Assembly (NCBI RefSeq): GCF_900106035.1
Contig: NZ_FNUC01000003.1
Span: forward strand, 2,969,501 to 3,033,500
Source: Jiangella alba
GTDB taxonomy: Bacteria > Actinomycetota > Actinomycetes > Jiangellales > Jiangellaceae
Reading direction: 5' to 3'
Length of the DNA stretch: 64,000 nt
Part shown: positions 42,439-53,183 of the stretch, piece by piece
Numbering within the stretch: the stretch's first letter is position 1
Layout of the letters: every line of letters begins with the position of its first letter
Position numbers and translations under genes: made by a program
The notes under the pieces: generated by a model
The model's database searches: none
Seen by the model: only the letters and a program-made list of their open reading frames with translations
Told to the model about the DNA's origin: nothing

Positions 42439-43734
42439 ATGAGCACGATCCGCCGTCTCCCCCTCGTCGCCGCCTGCGGCCTGGCCGGCTCAGCCCTCGT
42501 CCTGACCTCCTGTTCCGGCGGGGTGCAGTCCGGCTCCGACACCGCCGGAGGCGGCGAGAGCGACTCTCTCACCCTGATCTGGAAGGGGTCCGAGCGCGCC
42601 GGTCTCGAAGCGGTGATGGAGCAGTACGCGAAGGACTTCCCCGAGGTGGACGTCGACTTCACCTTCGCCGACGTCGAGCAGTTGCAGTCGACGCTGCGCA
42701 CCCAGCTCAGCTCCGGCACCGCGCCCGACGTGCTGTTCGTATGGCCCGGCAACGGCAACCCGGGGTCGATCGAGCAGATCGCGCCCGGCGGCTACCTGGA
42801 GGACCTGTCCGGCCACGACTGGGCCGGGCAGTACCCGGCCGGGCTGGAACCGCTGACGCAGGTGGAGGACAAGACGTACCTGATGGCGCCGACGGTCACC
42901 GCGTTCGGCGGCTGGTACAACGACCAGGCGATGCAGGCCGCCGGGCTGACGGCGCCGACGACGTGGCCGGAGGTGCTGGCGTTCTGCGCCGATGCCCAGG
43001 CCGCCGGGAAGGTCGCCTACGCGATGGGCGCGCAGACGCTCAACTTCACCCAGAACATCCCCTACTCGCTGGTGCCGACCCTGGTGTACGGCCAGGAGCC
43101 GGACTTCGACGAACTGCTCGCCGCCGGTGAGACGACGTTCACCGACAGCCCCGGCTGGCAGGATGCGATGACCAAGTACCAGCAGCTGAACGACGCCGGA
43201 TGCTTCAACGAGGGCGCCACCGGCACGTCCACCGACCAGGCCGTCGAGATCGCGGCCCGCGGCGACGCCCTGGCCACCGTCGCCATCGGCTACACGCTCA
43301 GCTCGCTCGAGGCCGCCAACGCGGAGGCGACCTTCAGCTTCGCCCCGCTGCCGGCCACCGACGACCCGGCGGACACGCTGCTGGCCGCGTCCAGCGCCGG
43401 CGGTGCCGCGGTGAACGCGAAGGCGAAGAACAAGGACCGGGCGCTGGAGTTCGTCGACTACCTCGCGAGCCCGGAGATCATGAACATCTACAATTCGGCC
43501 CTGCGCGGTGCCGTGCCGTCGATCTCCAACGACGCGTTCGACGCCGACGACAGCTTCTCCGTGATCACCGAGTACCTCGACGCCGGCGAGACCGTAGCCT
43601 TCCTCGACCAGAACTGGCCGAACGCCCGCATCCAGCAGGCGCTCTACTCCGGTTCGCAGGCGCTGCTGGCCGGCCAGGTCGGTCCGGAGGACGTGCTGGC
43701 CGACATGGACAAGGAGTACGAGACGGAGGAATGA
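42439..43734 (+). CDS. Extracellular solute-binding lipoprotein
   Basis: 431 residues. The lipobox LVLTSC puts the acylated Cys near residue 28, followed by a Gly/Ser-rich linker. The fold is the family-1 solute-binding type (LTLIWKGSERAGLEAVMEQ; MAPTVTAFGGWYNDQAM; a Trp/Tyr-rich second half). It is the third gene of the operon, 33 bp after the permease. No ATPase is present here. The sugar it binds is not predictable from sequence. Confidence 0.92.
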   Translation: MSTIRRLPLVAACGLAGSALVLTSCSGGVQSGSDTAGGGESDSLTLIWKGSERAGLEAVMEQYAKDFPEVDVDFTFADVEQLQSTLRTQLSSGTAPDVLFVWPGNGNPGSIEQIAPGGYLEDLSGHDWAGQYPAGLEPLTQVEDKTYLMAPTVTAFGGWYNDQAMQAAGLTAPTTWPEVLAFCADAQAAGKVAYAMGAQTLNFTQNIPYSLVPTLVYGQEPDFDELLAAGETTFTDSPGWQDAMTKYQQLNDAGCFNEGATGTSTDQAVEIAARGDALATVAIGYTLSSLEAANAEATFSFAPLPATDDPADTLLAASSAGGAAVNAKAKNKDRALEFVDYLASPEIMNIYNSALRGAVPSISNDAFDADDSFSVITEYLDAGETVAFLDQNWPNARIQQALYSGSQALLAGQVGPEDVLADMDKEYETEE

Positions 43735-43780
43735 CCGCCGAGGCACCCGCACCGCACACCAGAGCATCGGAAGGACACAC

Positions 43781-44824
43781 GTGGACGACGCACGCCGGTA
43801 CCGCGGCGCCGTGATCAGCGCCGCGGAGACGGTGGCCGTGACCGAGCGGGAGCTGGCCGCGCCCGGCCCCGGCGAGGTGACCCTGCGCCCCCTCACCGTC
43901 GGCATCTGCGGCTCGGACCTGCACATCTTCTCCGGCCACCACCCGTTCGTGCCGCTGCCCTGCCAGCCCGGCCACGAGATGGTGGGCGTCGTCGACGTGC
44001 TCGGGCCGGGCGTCGACGGCGTCGCGCCGGGCGACCGCGTCGTCGTCGAGCCGCTGCTCACCTGCGGCGAGTGCCTGCTGTGCCGGGCGGGCCGGTACAA
44101 CTTGTGCCGGTCCCGCCGGGTCATCGGCAGCCGGGCGCCCGGCGGCATGGCCGAGCTCGTGACCGTCCCGGCGGCCCGGCTGCACCCCGTCCCGGACGGC
44201 TTCTCCGACGCCGAGGCCGCCCTGGTCGAGCCGCTGACGGCCGGCGTGCACGCGGTCCGGATGGCCGGTGACGTCACGGGTGCGCGGGTCGCCGTGCTGG
44301 GCGCCGGCAGCATCGGGCTGATGACGCTGGTGGCGGCGCTCGCGGCCGGTGCCGCGGCGGTCGTGGTCACCGACCCGGTCCCGGGCAAGCGCGACGTCGC
44401 CCGCCGGCTGGGCGCCGCGGACGCCTTCGACCCGCGCGACGACGACGTCACCGGCCGCATCGTCGCCCGGCTCGGCGAACGTCCGGATGTCATCCTCGAC
44501 TGCGTCAGCAACCAGAGTTCCGTCGACCAGGCGGTGACGCTGGCCGAGCGGGCCGGCGTCGTGGTCGCCGTCGGCGTGGCCACGGGACCGGTCCGCATCC
44601 CGCTGCAGCTGGTGCAGGACCGCGAGCTGCGGCTCGAGGGCACCGCGCTGTACGTCGCCGACGACGTGCGGCGCGCGGTCGACGTCATGGCCGGCACCCG
44701 CGACGACCTGCGCGAGCTGGTGACCTCGACCTACCCGCTGGACGAGGTCGCCGCGGCGTTCGCGGCCGCCCGCGACCCCGGCCAGATCAAGGTGCAGGTC
44801 CGAGTCCAGGACGGCCGGCCGTGA
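43781..44824 (+). CDS. Zinc-dependent alcohol/polyol dehydrogenase (MDR family)
   Basis: 347 residues. Catalytic zinc ligands Cys43 (GICGSDLH), His65 and Glu66 (PGHEM) and the four structural-zinc cysteines (95, 98, 101, 109) are present. The NAD-binding motif AVLGAGSIGLMTLVA is in the second half. GTG start with GGAAGGA upstream. It would oxidise a polyol or hydroxy-acid imported by the ABC system. It couples to the shikimate-dehydrogenase-like gene by a GTGA overlap. Confidence 0.9.
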   Translation: MDDARRYRGAVISAAETVAVTERELAAPGPGEVTLRPLTVGICGSDLHIFSGHHPFVPLPCQPGHEMVGVVDVLGPGVDGVAPGDRVVVEPLLTCGECLLCRAGRYNLCRSRRVIGSRAPGGMAELVTVPAARLHPVPDGFSDAEAALVEPLTAGVHAVRMAGDVTGARVAVLGAGSIGLMTLVAALAAGAAAVVVTDPVPGKRDVARRLGAADAFDPRDDDVTGRIVARLGERPDVILDCVSNQSSVDQAVTLAERAGVVVAVGVATGPVRIPLQLVQDRELRLEGTALYVADDVRRAVDVMAGTRDDLRELVTSTYPLDEVAAAFAAARDPGQIKVQVRVQDGRP

Positions 44825-45645
44825 CCGCCACCGGCGCGGAGATCACCGGGCGGACCGGCGTCTACGTCCACCTGTCGCACCCGAGCACCCACGTTCGCAC
44901 GCCGCAGACGTTCAACCGCGCGTTCGCCGAGCGCGGCATCGACGTCGTCGCGGTCTCCGCGGACGTCGCGCCGGCCGACCTCGCCGCCACCGTCGACGGC
45001 CTGCGCGGCTGGCGCAACCTGGCCGGCATCGGCGTCACCATGCCGCACAAGGCGGCCATCGCCGCGCTGTGCGACGAGCTCACCCCGGCGGCCGCGGCCA
45101 TCGGGTCGGCGAACGCGATCAAGCGCACCGAGGACGGCCGGCTGATCGGCGAGAACACCGACGGCAGCGGCTTCGTCCGCGGCCTCACCGACCACGCGAT
45201 CCCGGTGGCCGGGGCACACGCGCTCGTCGTCGGCGTCGGCGGCGCCGGCCGGGCCGTCGCGTGGGCGCTGGCCGAGGCCGGCGTGGCCACGCTCACCCTC
45301 GCGAACCGCACGGCCGCCAAGGCCGAGGACCTCGCCGCCCAGCTGGGCGCGGCCCACCCGGGCGTCGCCGTCGCGGCCGGCCCGCCGGACCCGTCCGGCC
45401 ACACCCTGGTGGTGAACGCCACCTCGCTGGGGATGCGCGAGAGCGACCCGTTGCCGGTCGATCCGGACCGGCTGGCGCCACGGACCGTCGTCGCGGAGAT
45501 CATCATGGAGCCACGGGAGACGCCGCTCATGCGGGCCGCCGCCGGCCGTGGATGCGTGGTCCAGGAGGGGTTGCCCATGCTGACGTCCCAGATCGACCTC
45601 GTCGTGGAGTACCTGGGACTGGGGAAGGGAGAGTCGCGTGCGTGA
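44821..45645 (+). CDS. Shikimate/quinate-dehydrogenase-like oxidoreductase
   Basis: 274 residues. The N-terminal substrate domain has the motif MPHKAAI with the catalytic Lys and ENTDGSGF with the Asp. The NAD(P) fold (VVGVGGAGRAVAWALAEAG) follows, then NATSLGM. No shikimate pathway genes are nearby. Context suggests a catabolic dehydrogenase on a polyol, quinate-like or hydroxy-acid substrate. Confidence 0.85.
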   Translation: MTATGAEITGRTGVYVHLSHPSTHVRTPQTFNRAFAERGIDVVAVSADVAPADLAATVDGLRGWRNLAGIGVTMPHKAAIAALCDELTPAAAAIGSANAIKRTEDGRLIGENTDGSGFVRGLTDHAIPVAGAHALVVGVGGAGRAVAWALAEAGVATLTLANRTAAKAEDLAAQLGAAHPGVAVAAGPPDPSGHTLVVNATSLGMRESDPLPVDPDRLAPRTVVAEIIMEPRETPLMRAAAGRGCVVQEGLPMLTSQIDLVVEYLGLGKGESRA

Positions 45646-46444
45646 CCGCAACGGATCGCTCTTCGCGTCCGAGCGCCAGGAGGAGATCTACGCCCGAGCC
45701 CGGCGCGACGGACGGGTCGACAGCGCCGGCCTCGCCGCCGAGCTGGGCGTGAGCCATGAGACCATCCGGCGCGACCTGAAATACCTGGAGGACATCGAGC
45801 TGCTGCGTCGCGTGCACGGCGGCGCGATCCTCGTCGACCGCCTGCAGTTCGTGCCCGACCTCGCCGAACGCTCGTTGTCCATGGCCGAGGAGAAGCGGGC
45901 GATCGGCGCCGCCGCGCTGTCGGTGATCCCGGACGAGGGGACGGTGATCCTCGACTCCGGGACCACGACGGCCCGGCTCGCGGAGGCGTTGCCGGCCGAC
46001 ATCCGGCTGACCGTGCTGACGAACTCGCTCCCGATCACCCAGACCCTGCTGGACCGGCCGCACATCGAGATCCTCAACCTCGGCGGGCGGGTGAACCGCC
46101 GCACGCGTTCGACGTCGGAGTCCTGGGCGCTGCACGCGCTGAGCGAGGTCAGCGTCGACGTCGCGGTGCTCGGCGCCTCCGGGCTGTCCGTCCGCCGCGG
46201 GCTGACCACCTCCGACCAACACGAGAGCGCCGTCAAACGGGCCATGATCAAAGCCGCCCGGCGGGTCGTCGTGCTCGCCGACCACAGCAAGTTCGGCGCC
46301 GACCTCCTGTCCATCGTCGCCCCGTTGCCCGAGCTCGACCTGCTGATCACCGACGACGGCGGTGACCCCGCGGCCCGGCAGGAGCTCGCCGCGGCCGGCC
46401 TGGCCGTCGAGGTCATCGGAACGGACCGATCGCGGCCGGCATGA
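45638..46444 (+). CDS. DeoR-family transcriptional regulator
   Basis: 268 residues. The N-terminal helix-turn-helix is ERQEEIYARARRDGRVDSAG then LGVSHETIRRDLKYLE, followed by RVHGGAI. The DeoRC sugar-phosphate sensing fold follows (ILDSGTTTARLAEALP; LGGRV; VVVLADHSKFG). GTG start, overlapping the upstream gene by 8 bp. Typical effectors are sugar phosphates; the kinase and aldolase of the divergent operon could supply one. Confidence 0.92.
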   Translation: MRDRNGSLFASERQEEIYARARRDGRVDSAGLAAELGVSHETIRRDLKYLEDIELLRRVHGGAILVDRLQFVPDLAERSLSMAEEKRAIGAAALSVIPDEGTVILDSGTTTARLAEALPADIRLTVLTNSLPITQTLLDRPHIEILNLGGRVNRRTRSTSESWALHALSEVSVDVAVLGASGLSVRRGLTTSDQHESAVKRAMIKAARRVVVLADHSKFGADLLSIVAPLPELDLLITDDGGDPAARQELAAAGLAVEVIGTDRSRPA

Positions 46445-49248
46445 CCGCGACGGCCGACGCCGGCGAACTGACCCACCGGCTGAAACGCGTAGTGCCGGGT
46501 GGGGTGGACGCGTCGTCGCGGCGGCGGGCGGAGTACTCGTCGGATGCGTCCAACTACCGGGTCGTACCGCAGGTGGTCGTGTTCCCCCGTCACGTGGACG
46601 AGGTCGTCGCGGCGGCGGAGGCCGCCCGCGCGGCCGGCGTGCCGCTGACCGCACGCGGCGGCGGGACGTCGGTGGCGGGAAACGCCGTGGGACCGGGCGT
46701 CGTCGTCGACTTCTCCCGGCACCTGAACCGCGTGCTGGAGCTCGATCCGGAGTCGTCGACGGCGCTGGTGCAGCCGGGGGTGGTCCTCGCGTCGTTGCAG
46801 GCCGCCGCCGCGCCGCACGGGCTGCGGTTCGGGCCGGACCCGTCCACGCACGCTCGCTGCACGCTTGGCGGCATGATCGGCAACAACGCCTGCGGCCCGC
46901 ACGCCGTCGCCTACGGCACCACCGCCGACAACGTCCTCGAGTTGGACTGGCTGGACGGCACCGGGCGGCGGTTCACCGCCGGTCGTGGCCTGGACCCGGT
47001 GCCCGGGCTCGCCGAGCTGGTCGGGTCGGGGCTCGCCGTGCTGCGCACCGAGCTGGGCCGCTTCGGCCGCCAGGTTTCCGGCTACGGCCTGCAGCACCTG
47101 CTGCCCGAACACGGCGCCGACCTGGCCAAAGCGCTGGTCGGGACCGAGGGGACCTGCGGGCTGCTGCTCGGCGCCCGCGTCCGGCTGGTGCCGGTCGCTC
47201 CCGCGCGGGTCCTGGTGGTGCTCGGCTACCCGGACATGCCGGCCGCCGCCGACGCCGTCCCCGCCGTACTCGCCCACCGGCCGCTGGCCGTCGAGGGCCT
47301 CGACGCCCGGCTGGTCGACGTCGTGCGCCGCCACCACGGACCGGCGCGAGTGCCCGTGCTGCCGGCAGGTGGCGGCTGGCTGCTGGTCGAGGTCGGCGGC
47401 GACACCACGGCAGGCGCCATGGCAGCCGCGGCCGCGCTCGTGGGCAACGCCGACGCCGTCGACCACACCGTCCTCGAGGCCGGCCCGGCCGCGGCGGCGC
47501 TGTGGCGGATCCGCGAGGACGGCGCCGGACTGGCCGGACGTACCGCCGCCGGAGCGCAGGCGTGGCCCGGCTGGGAGGACGCCGCCGTCCCACCCGAACG
47601 GCTCGGCGCCTACCTGCGCGACTTCGACGCGCTGCTCACCGAACACGACATCGACGGGTTGCTGTACGGGCACTTCGGCGACGGCTGCGTCCACGTCCGC
47701 CTCGACCTCCCGCTCGCCGACGCACCACAACGGTTGCGGCCGTTCCTCACCGACGCCGCCACCCTGGTGGCGTCGCACGGCGGCTCACTGTCCGGCGAAC
47801 ACGGCGACGGCCGCGCACGAAGCGAACTACTCCCCCACATGTACTCCCCCGCTGCCATCGACCTGTTCGGACGCTTCAAGGGCCTCCTCGACCCCCACGA
47901 CCTGCTCAACCCCGGCATCCTCGTGCGGCCCGCGCCGGTCGACACCGACCTGCGCCGCCCCGCCGCCCACCGGCTGCCCGCCGACGGTGGGTTCGCGTTC
48001 GCCGCCGACGACGGCGACCTCACCACCGCCGTGCACCGCTGCGTCGGCGTCGGCAAGTGCCGCGCCGACACGTCCGCGGCGGGCGGCTTCATGTGCCCGT
48101 CCTACCTCGCCACCCGCGACGAGAAGGACTCCACGCGCGGCCGGGCCCGCGTGCTCCAAGAGCTCAGCAACGGAGCACTCGTCAACGGGTTCGCCTCGGC
48201 GGACGTGCACGAGTCGCTCGATCTGTGCCTGTCCTGCAAGGCGTGCGCGTCGGACTGCCCCACCGGCATCGACATGGCCACCTACAAGTCCGAGGTGCTG
48301 TACCGCACCTACCGAGGCCGCCTGCGGCCCCGCACCCACTACCTGCTCGGGCGGCTTCCCACCTGGACCCGCCTCGCCGGCCTCGCGCCCCGCCTCGTCA
48401 ACGCGGTCGCGGGCATCCGGCCGCTGCGACACGCGGTGCTCCGGCTCGGCGGCATGGACCCACGACGCGACCTCCCCCGCTTCACCCGTCCGTTCCGCCG
48501 CCAGCGCCGCCGGCCCGGGCCGGCCACGGCCGGGCCGCGTGGGCCGGTACTGCTGTGGGTCGACTCGTTCAGCGACGCCTTCACCCCCGACTCCGCCCAC
48601 GCCTCCATCAGCCTGCTCACCGACGCGGGCTACGACGTCACCGTCTCAGCCGGGGACGTCTGCTGCGCGCTCACCTGGATCACCACCGGCCAACTCGACC
48701 AGGCCAAGGCCAGACTCCGCCGTCTGCTCGACGCCTTCGCCCCTCATGCCGCGGCCGGCACCCCGATCGTCGGCCTGGAACCCTCCTGCACCGCCGTACT
48801 GCGCGGCGACCTCACCGAACTCCTCGGCGACGACCCCCGCTCGCACTCCGTCGAGGCGGCCACCCGGACGCTGGCCGAACTGCTCGACAGCACCGACGGC
48901 TGGACACCCCCGGACCTCACCGGCCGCGCCGTCGTCGCCCAGCCGCACTGCCACCAGCACGCCACCATCGGCTACGACGCCGACCTCCGCCTGCTGCGCC
49001 GCGCCGGCGCCTCCGTCACCACCATCTCCGGCTGCTGCGGCCTCGCCGGCAACTTCGGCATGGAGGCCGGGCACTACGACGTCTCGGTCGCGGTCGCCGA
49101 GAACGGCCTCCTGCCCGCCCTGCGCTCCGCCCCCGACGCCGTCCTGCTCGCCGACGGGTTCTCCTGCCGCACCCAGGCCCAGCACCTCACCGGGCGGCAG
49201 GGCGTCCACCTCGCCCAGCTGTTGCACGAACCAGGGCGGCGTCCCTGA
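46441..49248 (+). CDS. FAD/Fe-S D-lactate-dehydrogenase-like oxidase (GlcD-GlcF fusion type)
   Basis: 935 residues. The N-terminal FAD-binding domain (VVFPRHVDEVVAAAEAARAA; ARGGGTSVAGNAVGPGVVVD; GNNACGPHAVAYGTTADNV) is followed by an FAD-oxidase C-terminal domain (HFGDGCVHVRLD). A 4Fe-4S region has CVGVGKCRADT and CLSCKACASDCPTG, and a CCG-type domain has GDVCCALTW and SGCCGLAGNF. Such enzymes oxidise D-lactate or glycolate-like 2-hydroxyacids and pass electrons to the quinone pool. The ATG overlaps the DeoR stop (ATGA). Confidence 0.9.
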   Translation: MTATADAGELTHRLKRVVPGGVDASSRRRAEYSSDASNYRVVPQVVVFPRHVDEVVAAAEAARAAGVPLTARGGGTSVAGNAVGPGVVVDFSRHLNRVLELDPESSTALVQPGVVLASLQAAAAPHGLRFGPDPSTHARCTLGGMIGNNACGPHAVAYGTTADNVLELDWLDGTGRRFTAGRGLDPVPGLAELVGSGLAVLRTELGRFGRQVSGYGLQHLLPEHGADLAKALVGTEGTCGLLLGARVRLVPVAPARVLVVLGYPDMPAAADAVPAVLAHRPLAVEGLDARLVDVVRRHHGPARVPVLPAGGGWLLVEVGGDTTAGAMAAAAALVGNADAVDHTVLEAGPAAAALWRIREDGAGLAGRTAAGAQAWPGWEDAAVPPERLGAYLRDFDALLTEHDIDGLLYGHFGDGCVHVRLDLPLADAPQRLRPFLTDAATLVASHGGSLSGEHGDGRARSELLPHMYSPAAIDLFGRFKGLLDPHDLLNPGILVRPAPVDTDLRRPAAHRLPADGGFAFAADDGDLTTAVHRCVGVGKCRADTSAAGGFMCPSYLATRDEKDSTRGRARVLQELSNGALVNGFASADVHESLDLCLSCKACASDCPTGIDMATYKSEVLYRTYRGRLRPRTHYLLGRLPTWTRLAGLAPRLVNAVAGIRPLRHAVLRLGGMDPRRDLPRFTRPFRRQRRRPGPATAGPRGPVLLWVDSFSDAFTPDSAHASISLLTDAGYDVTVSAGDVCCALTWITTGQLDQAKARLRRLLDAFAPHAAAGTPIVGLEPSCTAVLRGDLTELLGDDPRSHSVEAATRTLAELLDSTDGWTPPDLTGRAVVAQPHCHQHATIGYDADLRLLRRAGASVTTISGCCGLAGNFGMEAGHYDVSVAVAENGLLPALRSAPDAVLLADGFSCRTQAQHLTGRQGVHLAQLLHEPGRRP

Positions 49249-49259
49249 GCGGCGCGAGT

Positions 49260-49861
49260 TCAGCTCGATTCGAGCGCCTGCAGGAAGCGCAGGACGGCGG
49301 TGGCGCCGCCGTCGGGGACGCCGAGGCCGCGCTCGCCGACCCAGGCTGCCCGGCCGCGCGCCGGGACCATCGTGGTCGTGGCGTCGACGCCGGCGCTCGC
49401 GGTGCTGACGAGCTCGGCGAGCGACGCCGGCGGTGACGCCGTCAGTGCCTCGCCCAGCGGGACCAGGACGTCGAGCACGGTCCGGTCGCCCGGCGCCGAT
49501 CCGCCGCGTTCGGCGATGGTCGAGGTGGCCGTGGTGACGATCGCGCGCACAGTAGCCGGGTCGAACGTGGCGGCCTCGGCGGTCACGCGTGCGGCCGCCA
49601 CCAGCCCGCCGCCGACCAGCGCGGCGAACGACGACGGGTTGCCGCGGGCGAACGCGGCCCCGGCCGCACGCAGCACGTCGGCCACCGCGGCATCCGGTCC
49701 GAGCGCCCGCAGCGCCGCGGCCACCTCGGTGGCGCCGGCCGCGACCGTCACCCCGAGGTCGCCGTCGCCGGCAGCGGCGTCCAGCTCGGTGAGCTCGTCC
49801 TTGGCATCGGCCGTGCGGTCGCAGGCGGCCGCGATCCAGGCGGTGGCGGCGTCGACGCGCA

Positions 49862-49862
<1 letters not shown>
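49260..49862 (-). CDS. dhaL: Dihydroxyacetone-kinase L subunit
   Basis: 200 residues from ATG 49862, one base overlapping the DhaK stop; a GTG at 49865 is an alternative. LDAAAGDGDLGVTVAAGATE is the Mg-ADP-binding DxGDGD signature. The alpha-helical ATP domain continues with GNPSSFAALVGGGL and GDRTVLDVLVPLGEAL. It pairs with the K subunit upstream. No DhaM phosphotransferase gene is present, so it is likely an ATP-dependent two-subunit kinase like those acting on dihydroxyacetone or erythrulose. Last of the minus-strand operon. Confidence 0.88.
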
Positions 49863-50868
<1,006 letters not shown>

Positions 50869-50872
<4 letters not shown>

Positions 50873-51888
50873 ACCTTCTCTCGGTGCGGCGGCTCCGCGC
50901 AGGACGAGCGGATCCGGAACTCGGTGGGGAGGACGACCTCGCGCGGCACGACGGCGGCGCCGGACAGCATGGCCAGCAGCGAGCGACCGGCCTCGACGCC
51001 GATCTCGTAGGCCGGCTGCGCGATGGCGGTGATCGGCGGGTCGACGAACGGGAACAGGTCCATGTCGTCGAACGTCACGAGCGAGATGTCACGCGGCGCC
51101 ACGACGCCCCGCTCACGCAGGGCCTGCAGGGCGCCGACGGCGCTGAGGTTGTTGAAGGAGAACACGGCGGTCGGCCGCTCGGGGAGGTCGAGCAGGTCAC
51201 GCATGCCCCGGAGCCCGCCGTCGACGCCGAGGTGCCCCTCGCGGACGCACTCGGCCCGCACGGTGAGACCATGCTCGGCGCACGCCGCCCGGAACCCGCG
51301 CAGCCGGGCCGACGCCGTCGGCAGCCAGGACGGTCCGGAGATCATCGCGAGGTCGCGGTGACCCAGCTCGATGAGGTGGCCCACCGCCTGCCGCGCCGCG
51401 GTCTCGTTGTCTGTGCGCACCAGCGGCGCGGCGGTGTCGCCGTCGGGCCGCCGGTCGATGTAGACGACCGGCAACCCGGTGCGGGCCAGCCGCGCCATCG
51501 CGGGCGTCGAGCCCCGCGCGGACACCAGCGCGACCGCGTCGACCGTCTTGGCCGCGAAGGAGTCCAGCAGCCGGGTCTCACGCTCCAACTCGAAGTCGGA
51601 GCTGCCGACCAGCACCTGGTAGTCGTGCCGGGCGGCCTCGTCCTCGAGCCCGCGCGCCACCTGAGCGGCGAACGGGTTGCCGATGTCGGAGACCAGCAGG
51701 CCGAGCATGTTCGTCCGCCCGCGGGACAGGCTGCGGGCGATGTCGTTGGGGACGTAGTTGAGCTCGTCGACGGCTCGGCGGACCCGCTCGCTCAGCTCGG
51801 GGCTCACCGTGATGCGCCCGGACAGGACCCGCGCGACGGTCGCGGTGGACACGCCCGCGTGCTCTGCCACTTGCCGGATGCTGGCCAT
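50869..51888 (-). CDS. LacI-family transcriptional regulator
   Basis: 339 residues. The N-terminal helix-turn-helix MASIRQVAEHAGVSTATVAR is followed by the hinge YVPNDIARSLSRGR. The sugar-sensing fold (GLLVSDIGNPFAAQVARGLE; SFNNLSAVGALQALRERG; FDDMDLFPFVDPPITAIAQ) follows. It lies between the lyase gene and the DhaK gene, sharing a minus-strand unit. Matching palindromes at 51927-51940 and 52904/53085 make it the likely regulator of both this operon and the divergent importer. Confidence 0.93.
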
Positions 51889-51926
51889 GGGACCTCCAGT
51901 ACCTGCCGTGAGCGGGACCGTCCGGC

Positions 51927-51940
51927 CCGGTGATCACCGG
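51927..51940. promoter_or_regulatory. Palindrome upstream of the LacI gene
   Basis: CCGGTGATCACCGG, a perfect 14-bp palindrome, lies 38 bp upstream of the LacI start. It shares GGTGA...TCACC logic with the TGTCACCGGTGACA sites and may be autoregulatory. Confidence 0.5.
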
Positions 51941-51973
51941 ATCGTACCGGCGCACCGGACCGGACCGGCTCGC

Positions 51974-52864
51974 TCAGACGACCGCGACCCCGGCTGCCGT
52001 CAGGGCCGTGGCGATGGTTTCCCGCTCGGCGTCGCTGACGAGGGTCAGCGGGCTCGCGCCGAGGCCGCCGTCGCGGCCCTGCAGCCGCAGCGCGGCCTTG
52101 ATGCGGACGGTCATGTTGGGCCCGTCGATGGAGCGCCAGACCGGCAGCAGCTTGTTGTGGATCGCCAGCGCCGTCTCGTGGTCGCCGGCCTGGACCGCGT
52201 CCCACTGCGACACGGCCAACTCGGGTGCCACCGTCAACGTGGCGCTGATGGCGCCCTTCGCCCCGAGCAGGTACGCGGGGTAGAGCAGGTCGTCGACCGC
52301 GGTCAGAACGGTGCCTCCCGCGGGTTCGGCATGCAGGAGGTCGGCGAGCTGGTGGATGTTGCCGCCGGACTGCTTGACGGCGACGACGGACGGAATCTCG
52401 TTCAGCACCCGCAGGACGGTCGTCGCCGGGATGAGCGCGTACGGGATGACGTTGTAGACGACGATCGGCAGCCCGGTGGCGTCGGCGATGCGCCGGTAGT
52501 AGTCGACGGTGGTCGCCTCGTCGGGCTGGAAGAGGTAGTGGACCGGTGTGACCTGCAGCGCGTCGACGCCGGTCTCCTTGAGCGCGAGCCCGTAGCGGAT
52601 GACCTCGGCGGTGGAGTCGCGGATGATGCCGGCGATGACGGGCACCGCCCCGGCCGTCTCCTCGACGGTGGCCCGGGCGACCGCCACGGACGCCTCGGCC
52701 GACAGCATCTGGCCGTCACCCGTGCTGCCCGTGACGCACAGGCCCGGCACACCGACGTCGAGGTGGTGGCGCACCTCGGCGCGCAGCAGGTCGACGTCGA
52801 CGTTCTCGTCGCTGTCGAACGGCGTGACCAGCGGCGGGATGACGCCGTGGAGATTCAACGACAT
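51974..52864 (-). CDS. DHDPS/NAL-family lyase
   Basis: 296 residues from ATG 52864; the ORF extends upstream but the promoter palindrome lies there. The family signature is GSTGDGQMLSAEA near residue 46. The Schiff-base Lys164 is in VVAVKQSGGN, and the active-site Tyr137 in VVYNVIP. Members join or split pyruvate with an aldehyde (dihydrodipicolinate synthase, N-acetylneuraminate lyase, keto-deoxy sugar-acid aldolases). With DhaK/DhaL downstream, cleavage to pyruvate plus a triose or tetrose carbonyl is inferred. NAL activity is possible because a sialidase gene is in the window, though far away. Confidence 0.88.
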   Translation of the reverse strand: MSLNLHGVIPPLVTPFDSDENVDVDLLRAEVRHHLDVGVPGLCVTGSTGDGQMLSAEASVAVARATVEETAGAVPVIAGIIRDSTAEVIRYGLALKETGVDALQVTPVHYLFQPDEATTVDYYRRIADATGLPIVVYNVIPYALIPATTVLRVLNEIPSVVAVKQSGGNIHQLADLLHAEPAGGTVLTAVDDLLYPAYLLGAKGAISATLTVAPELAVSQWDAVQAGDHETALAIHNKLLPVWRSIDGPNMTVRIKAALRLQGRDGGLGASPLTLVSDAERETIATALTAAGVAVV

Positions 52865-52903
52865 GGAGGCGGGTCCTCTCGTCGAGCATGGTTCGGAACG
52901 GTG

Positions 52904-52921
52904 GATGTCACCGGTGACATC
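52904..52921. promoter_or_regulatory. LacI-type operator, lyase side
   Basis: GATGTCACCGGTGACATC, an exact 18-bp palindrome 40 bp upstream of the lyase start. Core TGTCACCGGTGACA is typical of LacI-family operators (central CG). Confidence 0.8.
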
Positions 52922-53084
52922 GCTGCCATGGTCGCCAGGAATCACGGCCCTTGTCAATGCCGAGCCCTACACATCGGCGCTGACCTGCCTTTTCACGCTG
53001 AGATCGACCGTCGGAGCATCCTCGACCGCCCGGACCGCTCCCACCAGTGGGCCTTGACAGATCGCCGACTCGGGCCCAAAGTCG

Positions 53085-53098
53085 TGTCACCGGTGACA
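53085..53098. promoter_or_regulatory. LacI-type operator, importer side
   Basis: TGTCACCGGTGACA again, followed by TC as in the first copy, centred about 180 bp from it and 86 bp upstream of the binding-protein gene. Two operators facing the two divergent operons suggest shared repression, possibly with looping. The rest of the 319-bp gap 52865-53183 shows nothing else. Confidence 0.8.
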
Positions 53099-53183
53099 TC
53101 TGCCGTTTACGAGACGGAGACCTGGATTCGGGCGGGCCGCACGTCGCCGCCCCCACCGTTCACCCGAGCATCGGAGCCACACC

